Shown here in pieces: positions 35,895-48,505 of a stretch of DNA of 64,000 nucleotides (positions are counted from its first letter, which is position 1; every line of letters begins with the position of its first letter). The notes beneath the pieces were generated by a model. The model saw nothing but the letters and a program-made list of their open reading frames with translations, made no database searches and was not told the DNA's origin. A program made the position numbers and the translations under genes. Source of the DNA: Klebsormidium nitens (Eukaryota; Streptophyta; Klebsormidiophyceae; Klebsormidiales; Klebsormidiaceae); the NCBI GenBank assembly GCA_000708835.1, contig DF237020.1, positions 1-64,000 of the forward strand, written 5' to 3'.

Positions 35895-38800
35895 TTATCT
35901 AATGGGCTGCCACGTCCTCCTTAGAAGCTGGTACCGTTGCACCGACTCCCCTTCCGCCTCCTTCAATAAAGTATCCTGGATCTCTACCCTAATCTGGTCA
36001 CTCCCCCCAGTCTCGTTGCCCGGGGGATCCCCCTTTCCCCCGAGCCCTTCTACCAAGAGCTGCAACGGTCGCTCCGCTTGGTCCACTTCGTCGTCGCTCG
36101 AGTAGCCGCGCGCATCGAGCGCCGCGGCCGCGTCGCAATCCTTGCCGAAGCGCACGCGCAGGGGGGCCGACGGCGCGGCCACATAGGTGCAGGGCGCGGC
36201 GGGCGCGTTGTACAGATAGGAGGGGCCCATGTCGGCCTCGCCCTTGCGCCGCTTCTCCATTGAAACCTGGGGCAAAAGAAGAGCGTTAGGAGCACTGTTC
36301 GTGGCCAGTGTTCTCTTTCTGAGTGCAGTGGCCGGAGCTGACAACAGCAGATTGCACGACGAAAGAGGTCGGGCTTGCAGCTTCCTTGTTTTCCGAACCG
36401 TCTTGAACTGGATGCAAAATTTCATCTTTGTTTTCAAAGATCGCACGAAGTATCGGGGTCATATAAGAGTCGCCGAAAGACAGTCTCTTTCATCCTGCGA
36501 CGTGAAGCTTAATCATCCTCCAAAGCAAATTGTTGTCCTTGACCGGTTGGTCGGAGATTGTCTACTCATCCGGCGAGAAATCCAAACGTTCTCTCACCTC
36601 CGCGTTGAAGGCTGCTAAAAGAGAGGCTGGGACAGGTTCCGGCGCATGGTAGTCCGGCACGAAGAGGTACAGCACGCGTCGGATCAACGGAAGCGTCAAA
36701 GGCCCGCACACCTGCCAAGGATGCAAAAAACTCAAGCCCATCAAGCCTTGTCTGAAAACAATCAACCGACTAAAACGAGGCACTCTCCACGGGTTCCAGA
36801 AAAGTGTCACGAGGACGACCGCTTCTTGTAACTTTGTCCTTCGGGACACATGCTTTGCAAGCGGTCGATTTGAAAGTTGAGACTTTGGCACAGCATCTCA
36901 CGAAGAATCGAGGGGTCTTGCCATCCTTGACGCGGCAAAAGAAACAAAAAGCGGGGGACTCAGGACTTGTGTCCCGTGCAAGCATCATGAAAACGCAAAA
37001 ATGATGCGATTGCTCCGAGGCTCACCTCTTTTCTGACGGCCCGGTCCATGAGCATCTCCTTTGGCAGCATCAGCAGGTCCGCAGCGGCGCGCAGGTAAGG
37101 GGACGGTTCCGCTCCGGGAGGTGCTGAGGAGGGCGAAGCGGAGCCGCATTCCGTTCCGTTCAGGAGCTCTCCGCTGAGGAGCTGCGGCAGCCATTCGGAC
37201 CAGGCCTTGATGGCGATCTTGAGCTGGACGCCCCCTGAAGGAGAAAAATGACTTCAAGATGAGACTTCGACTGGTGTAGCTCCATACATTCAAAGACAAG
37301 ATAATCTGGTCTGGAGGATCGTCTTCCTCCCTTGCAATGTCAAGAAGGGAGCGGTGATCCAGGAGTTTTACATGGCGGTCCGAGCTGTCCAAACAAGAGG
37401 AGCTGCCTAGTTTCGACCTGGCCTTGACAAACAAGGAGACGTACGACCAAGCAAGCCCACAATTGCTCCTGCGTAGATTCCGTCTATCTCCCCTTCCTTC
37501 TTTAATCCATTGATACGACTGACCCATTTTACTGCGGTCTGCTCTGAAACAATTGTCGTCGCATGTTTCCAATCGAAGTCGAAGTTCCATAACGCAGCCT
37601 GGCGACAAACGCCTACGTCATATTCGATGCTAGTGCGCGCGCGCTCACCTCCAAACGTGAGCTTTCCCGCGGGGATGGGCAGCGCGCTCGGCTCGGTGAG
37701 GGGATCGCTTATGGGATCCGTGGGCCCGTCGATCTTGGGGTCCCGCAGCAACGCATTGAAGAGGGCGACGTCCAGCCGTGCGATGCAGTGGTCTAATACC
37801 TGTAAGGAAGCGCCCTAAAATCTTCTCAACGGTTCAAGAATCCTGTTTGTCGGACGCAAGGGACTCGGAGGAACAAAAGGGAAACCGTGTAACTTCAAAC
37901 GCCAAAGTGGCATGCTGCATACCGTGACAGAAGAAGATACAAGGACAGCGGTCCATGGTTGGACCGTTCTAAACGCCGCTTCTGAAAGGTAAAATAGGAG
38001 CCCGTCTCAGCTGTTCATGACATGTTTATTGCACCTCGAGCTTGACTTTGATCGCGCCAGGAAAACAAGCCAAACCGACTCCAGTGGATCAAAAGTAGAC
38101 AAAAATTTCCAGGCCAGATGCGTATAGCTTGTCGGAAAAACCTGTTCTAAAGGTACCGCACCCTCTCTTGCGCTGCTCACCTGTTGTGTCAACACGTGTA
38201 GGCAGCCGCACTCGCGCCCCTCCGCGCGCGCGGGACAACACAGTTTCTCCACCTCGAGTAGTACCCCCTTCCACAGCTCAACACACTCCAGTGGACTCTC
38301 CTCGCAACCCTGACCCCCCCGACTCCCTTGCCTTTTCTCCCCACTTACACCGATACCGCTTCCGTTCGCCTTTCCGTTTCCGCTTCCACTGCCGTTTTCG
38401 TGTCCGTTCTCGGTGCGTCCGCTGGGGCTAGCTTCGCCCCCTCCGATCACGCCGTCTTCCGTCGGCGCAGACCTCCTCGTTCGCGAGCTCGCCGGAGTTT
38501 TCACACCGCTCGTGGACGGCGAATCCGACTCGGACACGTCAGCGCTTTCGGACGCTTCACCTGACGACGGACTCGCCGGGCCTTTCGCTTTGTCCAATTT
38601 GCTCCGAAACCCAACAACCTTCCCATTACTCCCGATGATCTGCCCCTTCTTGTCCACCTTCGGGCCCTTGGAAGGAGGGGCCCGGTCCGTCCTCCCGACC
38701 GGCACCTTGCTGACGTCGATCACGAGCTCCGTCTTCTTCAGCGGCGGCGTGCTGACGTCAGCGCCGGTACGGACCTCGGCCTTCCTCCGGTACCCGGGCT

Positions 38801-41800
38801 GCATGGGCGGGTTCATCACGCGCCACCACAGGAGCTGCAGAACCTTTCCGCAAATCCAAGCCTCCGTTTTCTTCAGCGCGTCGCAGTAACCCGCCGCGGT
38901 TTTCCATCCCGATTTGCCTTTGCCCGCGTCCGGAGCGGAACTACCGGCTGAGTCGTCCCCTTTGTTCACGCCGGGTTTCGCGGGCGGGGTGTCTCGGGAT
39001 GGGGCTGCCTTTCCGGAGCTCCGGTTGAGCATCCGCTCCGCTTCGAGGATCTCCGCTGAGACCTTGGGGGCGGGCGCGGCTGCTGACGTCTCCGTTCTGT
39101 GTCCAAAAGGGTTGAGGCGGTGTTAAGCGACTAACCAAAATTGCAACCAATTGTGGAGGCTCTTTGAACGGAGTTCCGAATCAAGCAGCCTTCGCTGTCA
39201 GGACGAACCCGAATGCCCGATACACTGCTCGACGGTCTCCAGATTGGGCAAGCCGTGAAGCATTGAGCAGCAAGGCACGCAGTCAGGAACCGTCTGTAGC
39301 CTGCTCGCATTCTCAGAGAAGCATGTAGGTAATCATCGGTTAGGACATCTACCCCAGGCACACTCCTCACCGTTTCCTCTCCTCTGCAATCCGCATCTCG
39401 ATGTCAAACCCGGCCGCAACCATCTCCCGCAACACAACACAGTTCGACCACCAGTAGACGAGCCTCCCGACGTCGTCCCCGCATGCCCGGGCCGCTAGAA
39501 TCAGTCCCGAGACGCTGTTCCGAGCCGTTCCCGCTGCAATCTCTGGGGGCCAGAGCCCGTTTCCCCGTGCCTGGATGTACGCGCGTGCCAGCCGCCGGGC
39601 CGGGGTGTGCAGCTTGTGTGCGGTTTGCCCGTGGACGGACACAGCGGTGTGAATGGCCACCTCGAGCGCGGCACAGTCCCGGAGCTCCCCCTGGAAAGGA
39701 AAAGGGCCGTACTAGAGGCGGTCAGTCGTCTTTTTCAAGGTTGCAGTGTCATTGAAATGATCTTGACCTTAGTCGGTCACAAGTTTCAAGGATACGATAT
39801 GGTGGCAGAACTATTGGGCCTCGTGTCTGAAGCATTCAACAGTCTTTGATTCGCAGCGCTGTCAACTACTGTGCCTTCGCACCTTTCTCCCTACACACGC
39901 AGCATACGCAAACATACTTTTCCGCCTACAACTGGCTACTCGAAGTACGAAAATAAGCTGATTCTGAGCTGCTTGGGCAATCTCAATGCCGAGATAAGAT
40001 GCAGACCAGCTCAGTACTGGCACGAGCCCTGCTTACCTCTAACCTCAAAACCCGTGACTCAGCTGTTGTCGCTCGCTCTTGCGCCAGCCTGACCTTTTCT
40101 GCGGCATCCAGAACAGCCATTGACATCTGCAGCACAGGCAACACGGACAGGTCAGCCTATGTGTGCCGTGAAAAAACATCCTTCTTATACGTTCTGCTTT
40201 TTGCCGTGCTTATGCTTGGGCATCCTGGAGATTGAATGCTTCTAGGACACCGTGCATCATTGCATGACGTCCTCAAAGTGGTCCCTCTTCTAAGAAGTGT
40301 TTGGAGCGAGCTTTCATGGCTAGGGACTCATCTGCCACTAGGTTCCTAAGTCCGGTAGGGATGCAATCACGAAACGTTGATCTGTACAAGAAAGAGCTTT
40401 GGCCTGCTCGATCACTCACTGACTACGACCTTCTAGCAATTGGCTGATCTCATGCCAGCTGCAAGTTGCGTAACTTACCAAGGCAATTAGAGGATGGGTT
40501 ACCAGCCCTACCTTTGCATTTTCTGTGCCTGGCTTGTTCTTTAACGCAATCGGCTTCCCCTGCGGCATGGCCATACCCGCCTTTCCCACCGCCGCTGATA
40601 CTACTGCCCCATCGCTCACTCCCTCGCCATAATCTGGATGCGGTGGCATCGCGCCCTGCTGCATGGCGGACTTCGAAAGTGCAGCTTTTGCTGAGGCCTC
40701 CGGTAAAGCTTTTGCTTCCTGGCTCGACTTTGCACCTTTTTGCACTTCTGTATTGCTTGAAGCACCTGTCGTCTGACTTCTGGGTGGGGCTTTAGAGGTG
40801 CTTCTATCTGGCGTGCTTGCAGGAATGATAGGGGTGCTCCCATTAGGAGTGCTTGCAGGCTTTGTAGGCGTGCGTATTTCGGGAGTGCGTGCAACGCTGG
40901 CCGTTCGGGACGGGCTTTTTGGCTTGGGTGTTTCCACGGCTTCAAAGTCATCCTCCGTCATGAAGTCCAAATCACTGTCGTCATCTGCATCATCGGCAGC
41001 GCTTCCTTTTCGTTTTCTAACCTCCTCTTCGTCATCTTCTACTTCTTCACCGTCCCCCTCCGCAGTCGCTCTGCTTTCCCGCTGTCCATTTCTAGCTCCA
41101 TTCTGCCTCCCAGGCTGGCTGCTCAGTTCCCCGTCGCTGCCTTCATCTTCGCTTTCCATCAGCGAGTCTATCAAATCTTGGTCAACCGCTTCCGGTGGAG
41201 CGGCCGCTGGCTTGCTCAGCGCCGACTTCGCCTTCTTAAGCTCAGCTTTTGGCTTCTCCTGCCTCAGACTCATCGACTTCTCAAGAACCACTGCCTTCTT
41301 GGCCTTGGCGCTCAAACACGTGACCGTTGCCTCAATGTGGATAGCCTGACCGCCATTTGCCTTCTCAATCTGCTTGTTTACAGCCAGCCGGATCTTCAGA
41401 AACTTCCCCACCGGCATGACATCACTCCCCCCAGCTGCAAATTCCGCGAGGTCCAGCACCCCACGGCCCAGCGGCGGCTCCTTTGGCTGCCCGTCGCTTG
41501 CGGCATCGTGCAGTGTCAAAATGATGGTCTTCTTCTGCCAGATGTGACTGTCCCCGTCAGCACCTCTGCTCGGGCTCTTGTGCGCGGCATGCTCTTTATG
41601 CAATGTGGCAGGTATCTCAAACAGCTCATTGAAGTGAATGGCCCCTGCCGCTGCACCTTCCTCATCGCTGCTGACGTCACCAGGTTCAACAAAGGCCACC
41701 TTGCTGGTGCCTGATCGCTTGTTGTCCCTGTTCCACTTGAGGACCAGCCCCGCCGGCTTGTCTTCCGCTCTGCCCTTGCTTTTCAGCTGCACCCATGGCT

Positions 41801-41870
41801 GCACGCACTGAACCTGGACATTGAAGGTGAAGCGCTCCTCGCCCTTGTGATTCCCAAACAGGAAATCCAT
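35895..41870 (-). CDS. NT-C2 domain / gar2-related plant protein
   Basis: Eight exons, all in phase: 41870-40479, 40126-40037, 39690-39371, 39096-38181, 37799-37649, 37234-37026, 36711-36598, 36266-35895; about 1187 residues. Residues 1 to about 190 fit an NT-C2 domain (start MDFLFGNHKGEE, FNVQVQCVQPW, LVLKWNRDNKRSG, IHFNELFEIPATL), a lipid- or cytoskeleton-binding C2 variant. An acidic, Ser/Pro-rich linker follows, then a short coiled-coil exon. The rest matches the gar2-related family: HGQTAHKLHTPARRLARAYI, SGLILAARACGDDVGRLVYW, EAWICGKVLQLLWWRVMNP, GCLHVLTQQ, DPISDPLTEPSALPIPAGKL, LMLPKEMLMDRAVRKEVC. The role in plants is poorly known; a trafficking or actin-linked function is only inferred from the C2-like and dilute-like parts. 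Confidence 0.88.
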
Positions 41871-42956
41871 CTTGGAGGATCAAAAGATCTACCAGAGCTG
41901 GTACCTAAATGCTTATGCTAGCTGCCTTGACGAGACTCTCCACAGTCGATCTGTCAGACAAGGCAGAGCCATTGTCTAATCACTTGCCGTCCACCCTGAG
42001 GTCATTGGTTGGTCCTGAGAAACACTGGTTCTTCTACTTTTTCCTCAGAGAAGTGCTCTACCAAGGACCTGCAGATATAGCTATCTATCTTTCAGGGGTT
42101 TGAATGGAGGGCTATGTACTTGAAAACCTTTCAAGGCTCGCTATATACATATAGCCGCCGGCGCCAGACAGTTGTGCATCGTGCAAGAAAAAGCAAAGGA
42201 GTCGCAAGAAACGTCTTCCCTTGAAAGTGAAAGGGGGGCGCTGATGCCACAAGCAAGAACTTTGTGACAGTGGCTTGCATGCCAGCACAGGTCCGCCCTG
42301 AATACCCAGGTGGCCCTTACCCTTACACATCAGTATACCTAACAGAGTTTGACACCAGATACTGATCAGCTACTGGTCAAAGGAACCGTGTATGACATTG
42401 CCGCGCGCGATGAATGTATCGGACGGGTGAAGACAACGGAGATTTGTCGAAGAAGTCCCATCGACGGTGAGGATCACCGGAGAAAAAGAATCCCTTGCAG
42501 GATCAGGAGATATTGGACGGAGTATAATTTCTGTAACAGTACAGTGTACGTAGGTACATACGCACAGGATCAGATTCAGCCGGCAATGTTGGCGGCGCCT
42601 TTTCCCTTCTTCTTCCTCAAATATTCACACATACATACGTATCTTGCGGCTCTCAGTAAAACATTCACTTTTCTCTGCGTGCGGAGCGTGTGATAGAAGA
42701 GTCACAGATTAGCAGAGGCTAAGGAAGACGGTAGAGAAGCTTCTGCCAGTATACCCCCAGTATAAGCTGTCCCTGATGAATTTGCCACCTTTGCTTCACT
42801 AAATGCTGCTCATCTGATGACACAAACGTACTGCATCAATTCAGTCTGATCGAGTCCGTCTGTCTCAAAAGGTCACGTGCAATTTACCACTGATGCAGTG
42901 CATGTCTTGCTTCAGCCATTCGTTGTTTTCCTACCCTTCTCCCTACTTCAACAAAG
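41871..42956. promoter_or_regulatory. divergent intergenic region (NT-C2 gene / 5PTase)
   Basis: 1086 bp separate two start codons facing outward, so both promoters and 5' UTRs should lie here. No gene, RNA or clear promoter motif was recognised. The start codon of the 5PTase follows a pyrimidine-rich leader. Confidence 0.4.
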
Positions 42957-45900
42957 ATGCAGAGCTCACCTTCATCTTCCCAGAGCTTTGAAGTAAAACT
43001 CAAAATGAAAGCTGACGGTCCGTCAATCAATTACTTGCATAATGGTATGGGCAGTAGTCCCAACAGAGAATCTCCATACCAGGCAGCAGATGCAGCTAGC
43101 CCTAGAGCCATTTGCGTAGGTGAAGGGTTGAGTCCAAGATCCGTAAGAAGCGCTGAAGGTGCCAGTTCACAAGCAGAAGAGGCAATCAGCACATTCACTA
43201 CCGCACTGAAACTCAGTGAAATCAGGACGCGGCGAGCGGTAAACGAACTGGAAGAGTTTCAAAGGGCTCCCTTGACAGTGTATGCAGCCACATGGAATCT
43301 GAACGGAAAGGTATGTCACCTCACATCTTCAAACTTGTGGCTAACAGCTTGATCTTGAGGATCCAAAGAGAGGTAAAGTTTCATTCAGGCGTGGTAATAT
43401 CGTCGAGAAGGTCTTCTCCCTGCAACGTATTGTTAATCTCTCAACCGCGGTCCCTTGTGAGCTTGCTCTGACTCACCTTAAAACCTCTGCAGATGCCTCC
43501 CCACCGTCTACCTGAGCTGCTAGGAATAGGCCCATCAAACACCTTCTGCGACTTGTATGCTATTGGTGTTCAAGAAGCGCCCTCGATTGGCATCGAGCTC
43601 CAAGTCCTTGCAACGCTCGGAGAAGATTACAAGTGAGCCAAGCAAGCCGTGAACAGCAGAATTTGTCCTCCACGGTTTACTTGTCATTGCGAATTACAAT
43701 TCAAGGGAGTTTGCAGCCCCTTCGGATGTTACACAATGGCTGGAAATCATAGCATGCGCATGCTTCGTAAAAATGGACGATCTAAAAAGTGTCCTGCTGA
43801 AAGCTTCCAGGCCACTTGAAAGCTCGTGTAGACCAGGTTGCTGTGAAGTTGGTAAATGTACCCTTTTCCACTTAGTTCGATGCCTTTCGGGCAGATAGAA
43901 CCTTCACTTGTAAGACATACTCATACAAAGTACTCATCGCTTTATCAGACCCTTGTGATGCTTGATCCATCCCATGGATGATTGGATTCAATGCACATAC
44001 CCTTTCTTTCCCTTTTTGCAGGAAGCTCGTTCATGTGTCACTCGCTTCCATCCATCTTACCCTGTTCGTCAAGAAAGAGCTTGCCTCCGAGATGTCTGAC
44101 ATTCACACAGACAGAGTAGCCACTGGCGTGGCTGCTTTCTTTGGAAACAAGGGCGGGGTGGCAGCTGCCTTCACCTACCGAGGCACCACGTTTCTCTTTG
44201 TCACCTGCCATCTCGCAGGTAAGATGTTGAATCAGGCTCACTTATTGTGCGTCGACAGCTGATGCAAACCGTCTGAGTTTCTGGGAGCAGGGAAAGGAGG
44301 TCCTAAAGAGCCGTCCGTTCAGGTTGTTCGTTGTGAAGTCAAACGGGGAGGACGTCCGACGAAAGTCAAGGGCTTTTGAAAGCTTCACGTAAGAACCTGC
44401 TTCGGGGCCTTGTGTTCAAGCAGAGAAAGCAGCGGGGCCTACTTCGAGACCAACTCGACATCACTCTAAACTGAAGACGATTTGCGTGCGCGGTTTGCAG
44501 CGCATCAGGACGCCGTATTGGAGCGGAACGACCAGTTCGGCCGCATCAGCCGGACCCTCTTTGTAAAAGAACGGGACTGGGCAAGAAGGGTCAACCAAGA
44601 ACGGGTCCAATCGAGCAGCCCACGATCCCCCCGAACGGTTCGATCCCCGCCCCCACAAACCGCCCTCTCAAGCCAGCCTGCAGCTTCGCTTTACTCCCCC
44701 GGAACAAGTTCCCCGGGTACTAATCACTCAAGCCACTCCTCTGAATCAGCGACACTATCTGGGGCTGCGACGTACAGAAGCGTTGCATCCCCCTCTCAGC
44801 GAGACTCCCGTTCTGAGCCGCATGCCAATGTTACCGGGAATAGGATGACGGAGATCCAACCGACTGGATTTGAAAGCTCGCCCCTGAGCCCGCACTTTAC
44901 CCCGGGGCAGATCACCGATACTCGAAAAGCTGGTGAGAGAGTAGGGAACTCGAGCGTCGCTGGAGTTCCGCCTGAGCCATCGGTTTCTTCTGAGGCGCTC
45001 CTGAAGCCCCACGTGGCGGACGATTTCGATATCATCGTGTGGAGCGGCGATCTGAACTACCGGGTGGAAGGCAACCGGAGGGTGGCGGATGCTGCTCTCG
45101 AGCAGAACTTGCTGGAGGTACGGAAAAGACATCTCGCGCCTGGTTCATTGGGATTCAATGGTTGGCCCCTTCAGACGAAAGAGATAATCTGCTTCTCACA
45201 CGAGCACAGCTTTACCGTATGTTTTGACCGAGGCAAACCATGCGCTGGTCGCATGCAGATGTAAGATTGGAGTGTGTGCAAGCTGCAATGTCTCGAACCG
45301 TGGCTGACTGCCTCGAACTTCTCCGAACAACAGAGAAATGAGTCCTTCGGCGGAAGACAACCTACCTGAACGGCAGAGAAGTGACGTGAAACACCGCGTG
45401 TTGATCGCAGGTGCTGAGAGCAAATGATCAGCTACTGCGGGAGAAGCAGGCCGGCAACGCCTTCCAAGGATACGAAGAAGGAGACCTCTCTTTCACCCCG
45501 ACCTACAAGTTCGATGATCGGAGCCAGCGATACGACAGCAGTACGAAGGTATTGTCGGCGTCGCTTGCTGCCCTTACTTGACTTAAAAAAGCAGCGCATC
45601 GCTCCAAATGTCCTGATTGCTGTAACGATGACTCGTCTTGATGCCACATTTTGCCTCGGGGTCCGCGCAAGCTTGCAGCTTGGTCATGTTATCCGAGAGA
45701 AAAAACGCAGCGTTGCGCTTCTTTGGGGACTTATATTCAACCCAAACATTTTTGCCGTTGATGCCTATTGCTTTGAGACACCTGTCTGCTCAGACCATCG
45801 GCAGGCTGACGGCCCGCTGTTGGTCTCAAGCGTTCGTTTCCCTACAGGCTCGGATACCATCTTGGACAGACCGAGTATTGTACAGAAGCAGAAACCCAGC

Positions 45901-46123
45901 CCTAGCCGTTGCGAAGCTGGACAGCTACAGAAGCGTTCCCAGTCTGACGACGTCGGACCATCGACCAGTCTGTGCGCGCTTTACCATTGCAACACGGCTA
46001 GGAAGGTCAGATAGCAATGAGTTAGTGAAAGAGAAGAGGTTTGTCGATGCCCAGGAGGTTCTAGAAAGGAAGACCATACGAGATGAGGACATGTCCCTAG
46101 CAAATCGCACGGCGGAGTCGTGA
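42957..46123 (+). CDS. inositol polyphosphate 5-phosphatase
   Basis: Six exons in phase: 42957-43310, 43493-43632, 44022-44218, 44477-45117, 45411-45548, 45848-46123; 581 residues. The enzyme removes the 5-phosphate from inositol phosphates or phosphoinositides, using Mg2+. Visible motifs in order: WNLNGK (about 113-118), LYAIGVQEAP, FFGNKGGVAAAFTY, VTCHLA, WSGDLNYR (about 418-425), LSFTPTYKFD, ARIPSWTDRVLYRS and TSDHRPVCARF. The two diagnostic blocks, WSGDLNYR and PSWTDRVLY-SDHRPV, are complete, so activity is expected. A Ser/Pro-rich stretch of about 140 residues without structure is inserted between the HLA/NDQFGRI part and WSGDLNYR; the N-terminal 105 residues are also Ser-rich. No membrane span, SAC domain or WD repeats were seen. 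Likely cytosolic or membrane-peripheral; substrate preference cannot be told. Confidence 0.93.
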
Positions 46124-47629
46124 ATTGGAAGAGCCCTGTTCGATAGACCTTTCGCTTTGAGAACCATGCACGCGTGACTGTGGCGGGGTTTGTGCAATTT
46201 GTCATAAGATTCTGTCATGGCGTCTACGATTTTGATTGCGTACGTCAAGGGGCGCTTGACAGTGCAACCGGACTTCAAGTCGGCTTATAGTGCCTTACGC
46301 AATCTTGCGGCCCGCTTAGTTGTATTTGGCTCTCCTTAACCACGAGAATGATAGTGTCTGCTGGCGACGTCTGACGTATCCGGCAGGTGTGCCTACTGCG
46401 CTGCGCTTCAACAGTTGTAATTATACGCAGGCCTGTTACAACGTCTACATGATACGCCGGTTACTAGAGCCGCCCACTTCCCATGTACTTTACATGGTCA
46501 GGTATAATGCAACGTTTGAGGATCTTATAGGCAAGGAATTTAATTGCTTGCTTTAGCGTCTGACGATGCAACATGGCAGTTCGATTCAACTTGGCAAGAA
46601 GTACAACCACGTAACGTACACGATGATGCGCATATGGTCGGCGCGCAAGCAGGTACTGCTAGTACAAAGAGACGGTCCATATCAGACAGTCAATATATAG
46701 TATTACATCCACTTTCGAGTCGAGTCGAGTCCAGTCGGAGCAGAATAATAGCCTGCTTAAGTAACTCGAGCATTTATGCTGTGATGCACTTGTCTATCGT
46801 CCGACTATGTGCTAGCCTACTAGCTGTCATGTCATGGATGCAAGTCGGCTTTATTCTTTGCTTGGTTGCAAGATGGGCTTCAAGTCCATGTCTGTCATGA
46901 TACACAAGAACAATCAAGCGGTGCCGTGGAGCAAAGTGGGGTGCATATCAATATGGAAGGTCGACAAATCAGCTAGGAGCTGCACCCGGCACTTTGATAA
47001 GGAGCAAAGAATGGCTGCGGCAGACAAGGAACGGCCAAAGTCACATTCGCAAGATTTTGCACCAGCATAGCGAGCGCACTACTGACAGAAATCTGTTTGT
47101 TGCCTCTTCCCGAGTCCGTTGATTTGAGCAAAAATGGTAACATCGACTTCGCTATGGTAAAACGCCTTTTGAATTGTCAGCCTTCTATAGATAAACCCTG
47201 CAAGCCTCTTCTCAGCACGTTTCATGCAGACATGGCGGGACAAGTTGGGTGCTTTCGCTTAAGCTCACCCCTCAAGCAGCACCTTCTGCCCCTCCCCTCC
47301 CGGCTTTGCTGCTCAACCCCACATGACCGGGGCCACTGTTGCTTTCCCATCACAACCTTTCACTTCAATACTCTCCCCCATCAACAATCGTCTTGCGCAA
47401 TTGTCTATGCTGTAATCTCTAACACCCAGCCACCGACCTGTTCTGCCTGCCTTTGCAAACTCCTCTACACCACTAGATTGAGTTGCCCTTCGCTTCTCAA
47501 CATCATGCTCCCAGCAAGGGCCGACTTCCATTACAACTGACGCGCCCCTAATTCTCCCTGTGCCCCACTAGTCAACATCCTGCGCCCCAGCATCTTCCGC
47601 CTGCTTTTCCCAGCAAGTACAAATGACCC
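46124..47629. other. intergenic, between convergent 5PTase and TIC20
   Basis: Contains both 3' flanks. A short GAGTC-type simple repeat lies near 46715-46735. A plus-strand open frame at 47097-47540 has no family features and is not called. Nothing else was recognised. Confidence 0.45.
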
Positions 47630-48505
47630 CTAATCCTCCGGCTCTTCGTCCTTCTCCTGCGCCTTTTGCGTCCCCATTGGCACCTGGATGTATACGGCGT
47701 CCGACAGGAACGGGATGTCTGCGTACAACCCGAACGCAGCGTGGAGAGCCGAGTACATGGAGCAGAACCAGACAAAGAACCCCAGGTAGAACATGGTCTC
47801 TGTGAACGTCGCAATGATATAAGTAGGCGGGAGAATCTGCTGCACGAACACCCGGATCGTGAGCACGATCTCGCACAGCACGCTCTGCAGCGTGTGCCAC
47901 CGCACAAAGTGCGGCATCTTGGTGTTCTGGATGATCGTGAAGAAGAGCAGGAAGAAGACAGCCATCGGGATGATCGGGATTTTTGAGTACCACTCCAGCA
48001 CGGTCGCAATCGGCGTCACCGCATCCATCGCCTCAGCGCCAAACTTCCCGCTGTAAGCGATAGACAGCGTCCCCTCAAAGATGGACGGCAGGTACGGCAG
48101 AATTGCCAGAATCCGCCAGAAGAAGAATGGCTTCTCCATCATCGTAGGGAACGGCTTGTTCCCCTCCCGAATCCACTGCGTCTTCCACCGAGCTATTAGG
48201 GATGCGCGCGCACCCACAGCTCGCGGCGCCCTGAGCCTCTTAGCCTGCGTCCGCTTCAGCTCGGCAGCAAAAGGGTTCGGCCCTGCCATGAAACTGCTGG
48301 CGTGCGCGCCATTCAGCTGGCTGCCAGAGAAGAGAGAGCTGGACAGGGGCGCTTTATGAAGGGCAGGAAGTCTATGCTGCCGTGTGGTGCTGAGGGGTCT
48401 AAGCAGAGGGGTAAAGGACTGCTTGGCAACCGGTTGCTGCCGAGAGGAGACGCTGGGCAATCCTGCCCTGAGCGCAGCACCGCTTGCACAGACGCTTGCC
48501 GCCAT
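47630..48505 (-). CDS. TIC20: TIC20-family chloroplast inner-envelope translocon component
   Basis: A single uninterrupted exon of 291 codons, unusual among its multi-exon neighbours. TIC20 forms part of the protein-conducting channel in the plastid inner envelope. Residues 1 to about 100 are rich in Ser, Ala, Arg and Gln with almost no acidic residues, as in a transit peptide (MAASVCASGAALRAGLPSVS). Four hydrophobic segments follow at about 127-150, 177-193, 205-225 and 230-262. The RILAILPYLPSIFEG segment and the PHFVRWHTLQSVLCEIVL segment fit the family. The C-terminus is short and acidic (EKDEEPED). It resembles the TIC20-II/IV type as much as TIC20-I; the subtype is not assigned. The stop codon is preceded by an in-frame acidic tail, and the start gives a plausible transit peptide. 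Confidence 0.85.
   Translation of the reverse strand: MAASVCASGAALRAGLPSVSSRQQPVAKQSFTPLLRPLSTTRQHRLPALHKAPLSSSLFSGSQLNGAHASSFMAGPNPFAAELKRTQAKRLRAPRAVGARASLIARWKTQWIREGNKPFPTMMEKPFFFWRILAILPYLPSIFEGTLSIAYSGKFGAEAMDAVTPIATVLEWYSKIPIIPMAVFFLLFFTIIQNTKMPHFVRWHTLQSVLCEIVLTIRVFVQQILPPTYIIATFTETMFYLGFFVWFCSMYSALHAAFGLYADIPFLSDAVYIQVPMGTQKAQEKDEEPED

Noticed and set aside
38413-38889. 158-codon plus-strand frame
   Set aside because: Antisense to exon 4 of the NT-C2/gar2-related gene.
40798-41349. 183-codon Ser-rich plus-strand frame
   Set aside because: Mirror image of the acidic Ser-rich linker in exon 1 of the NT-C2 gene on the other strand.
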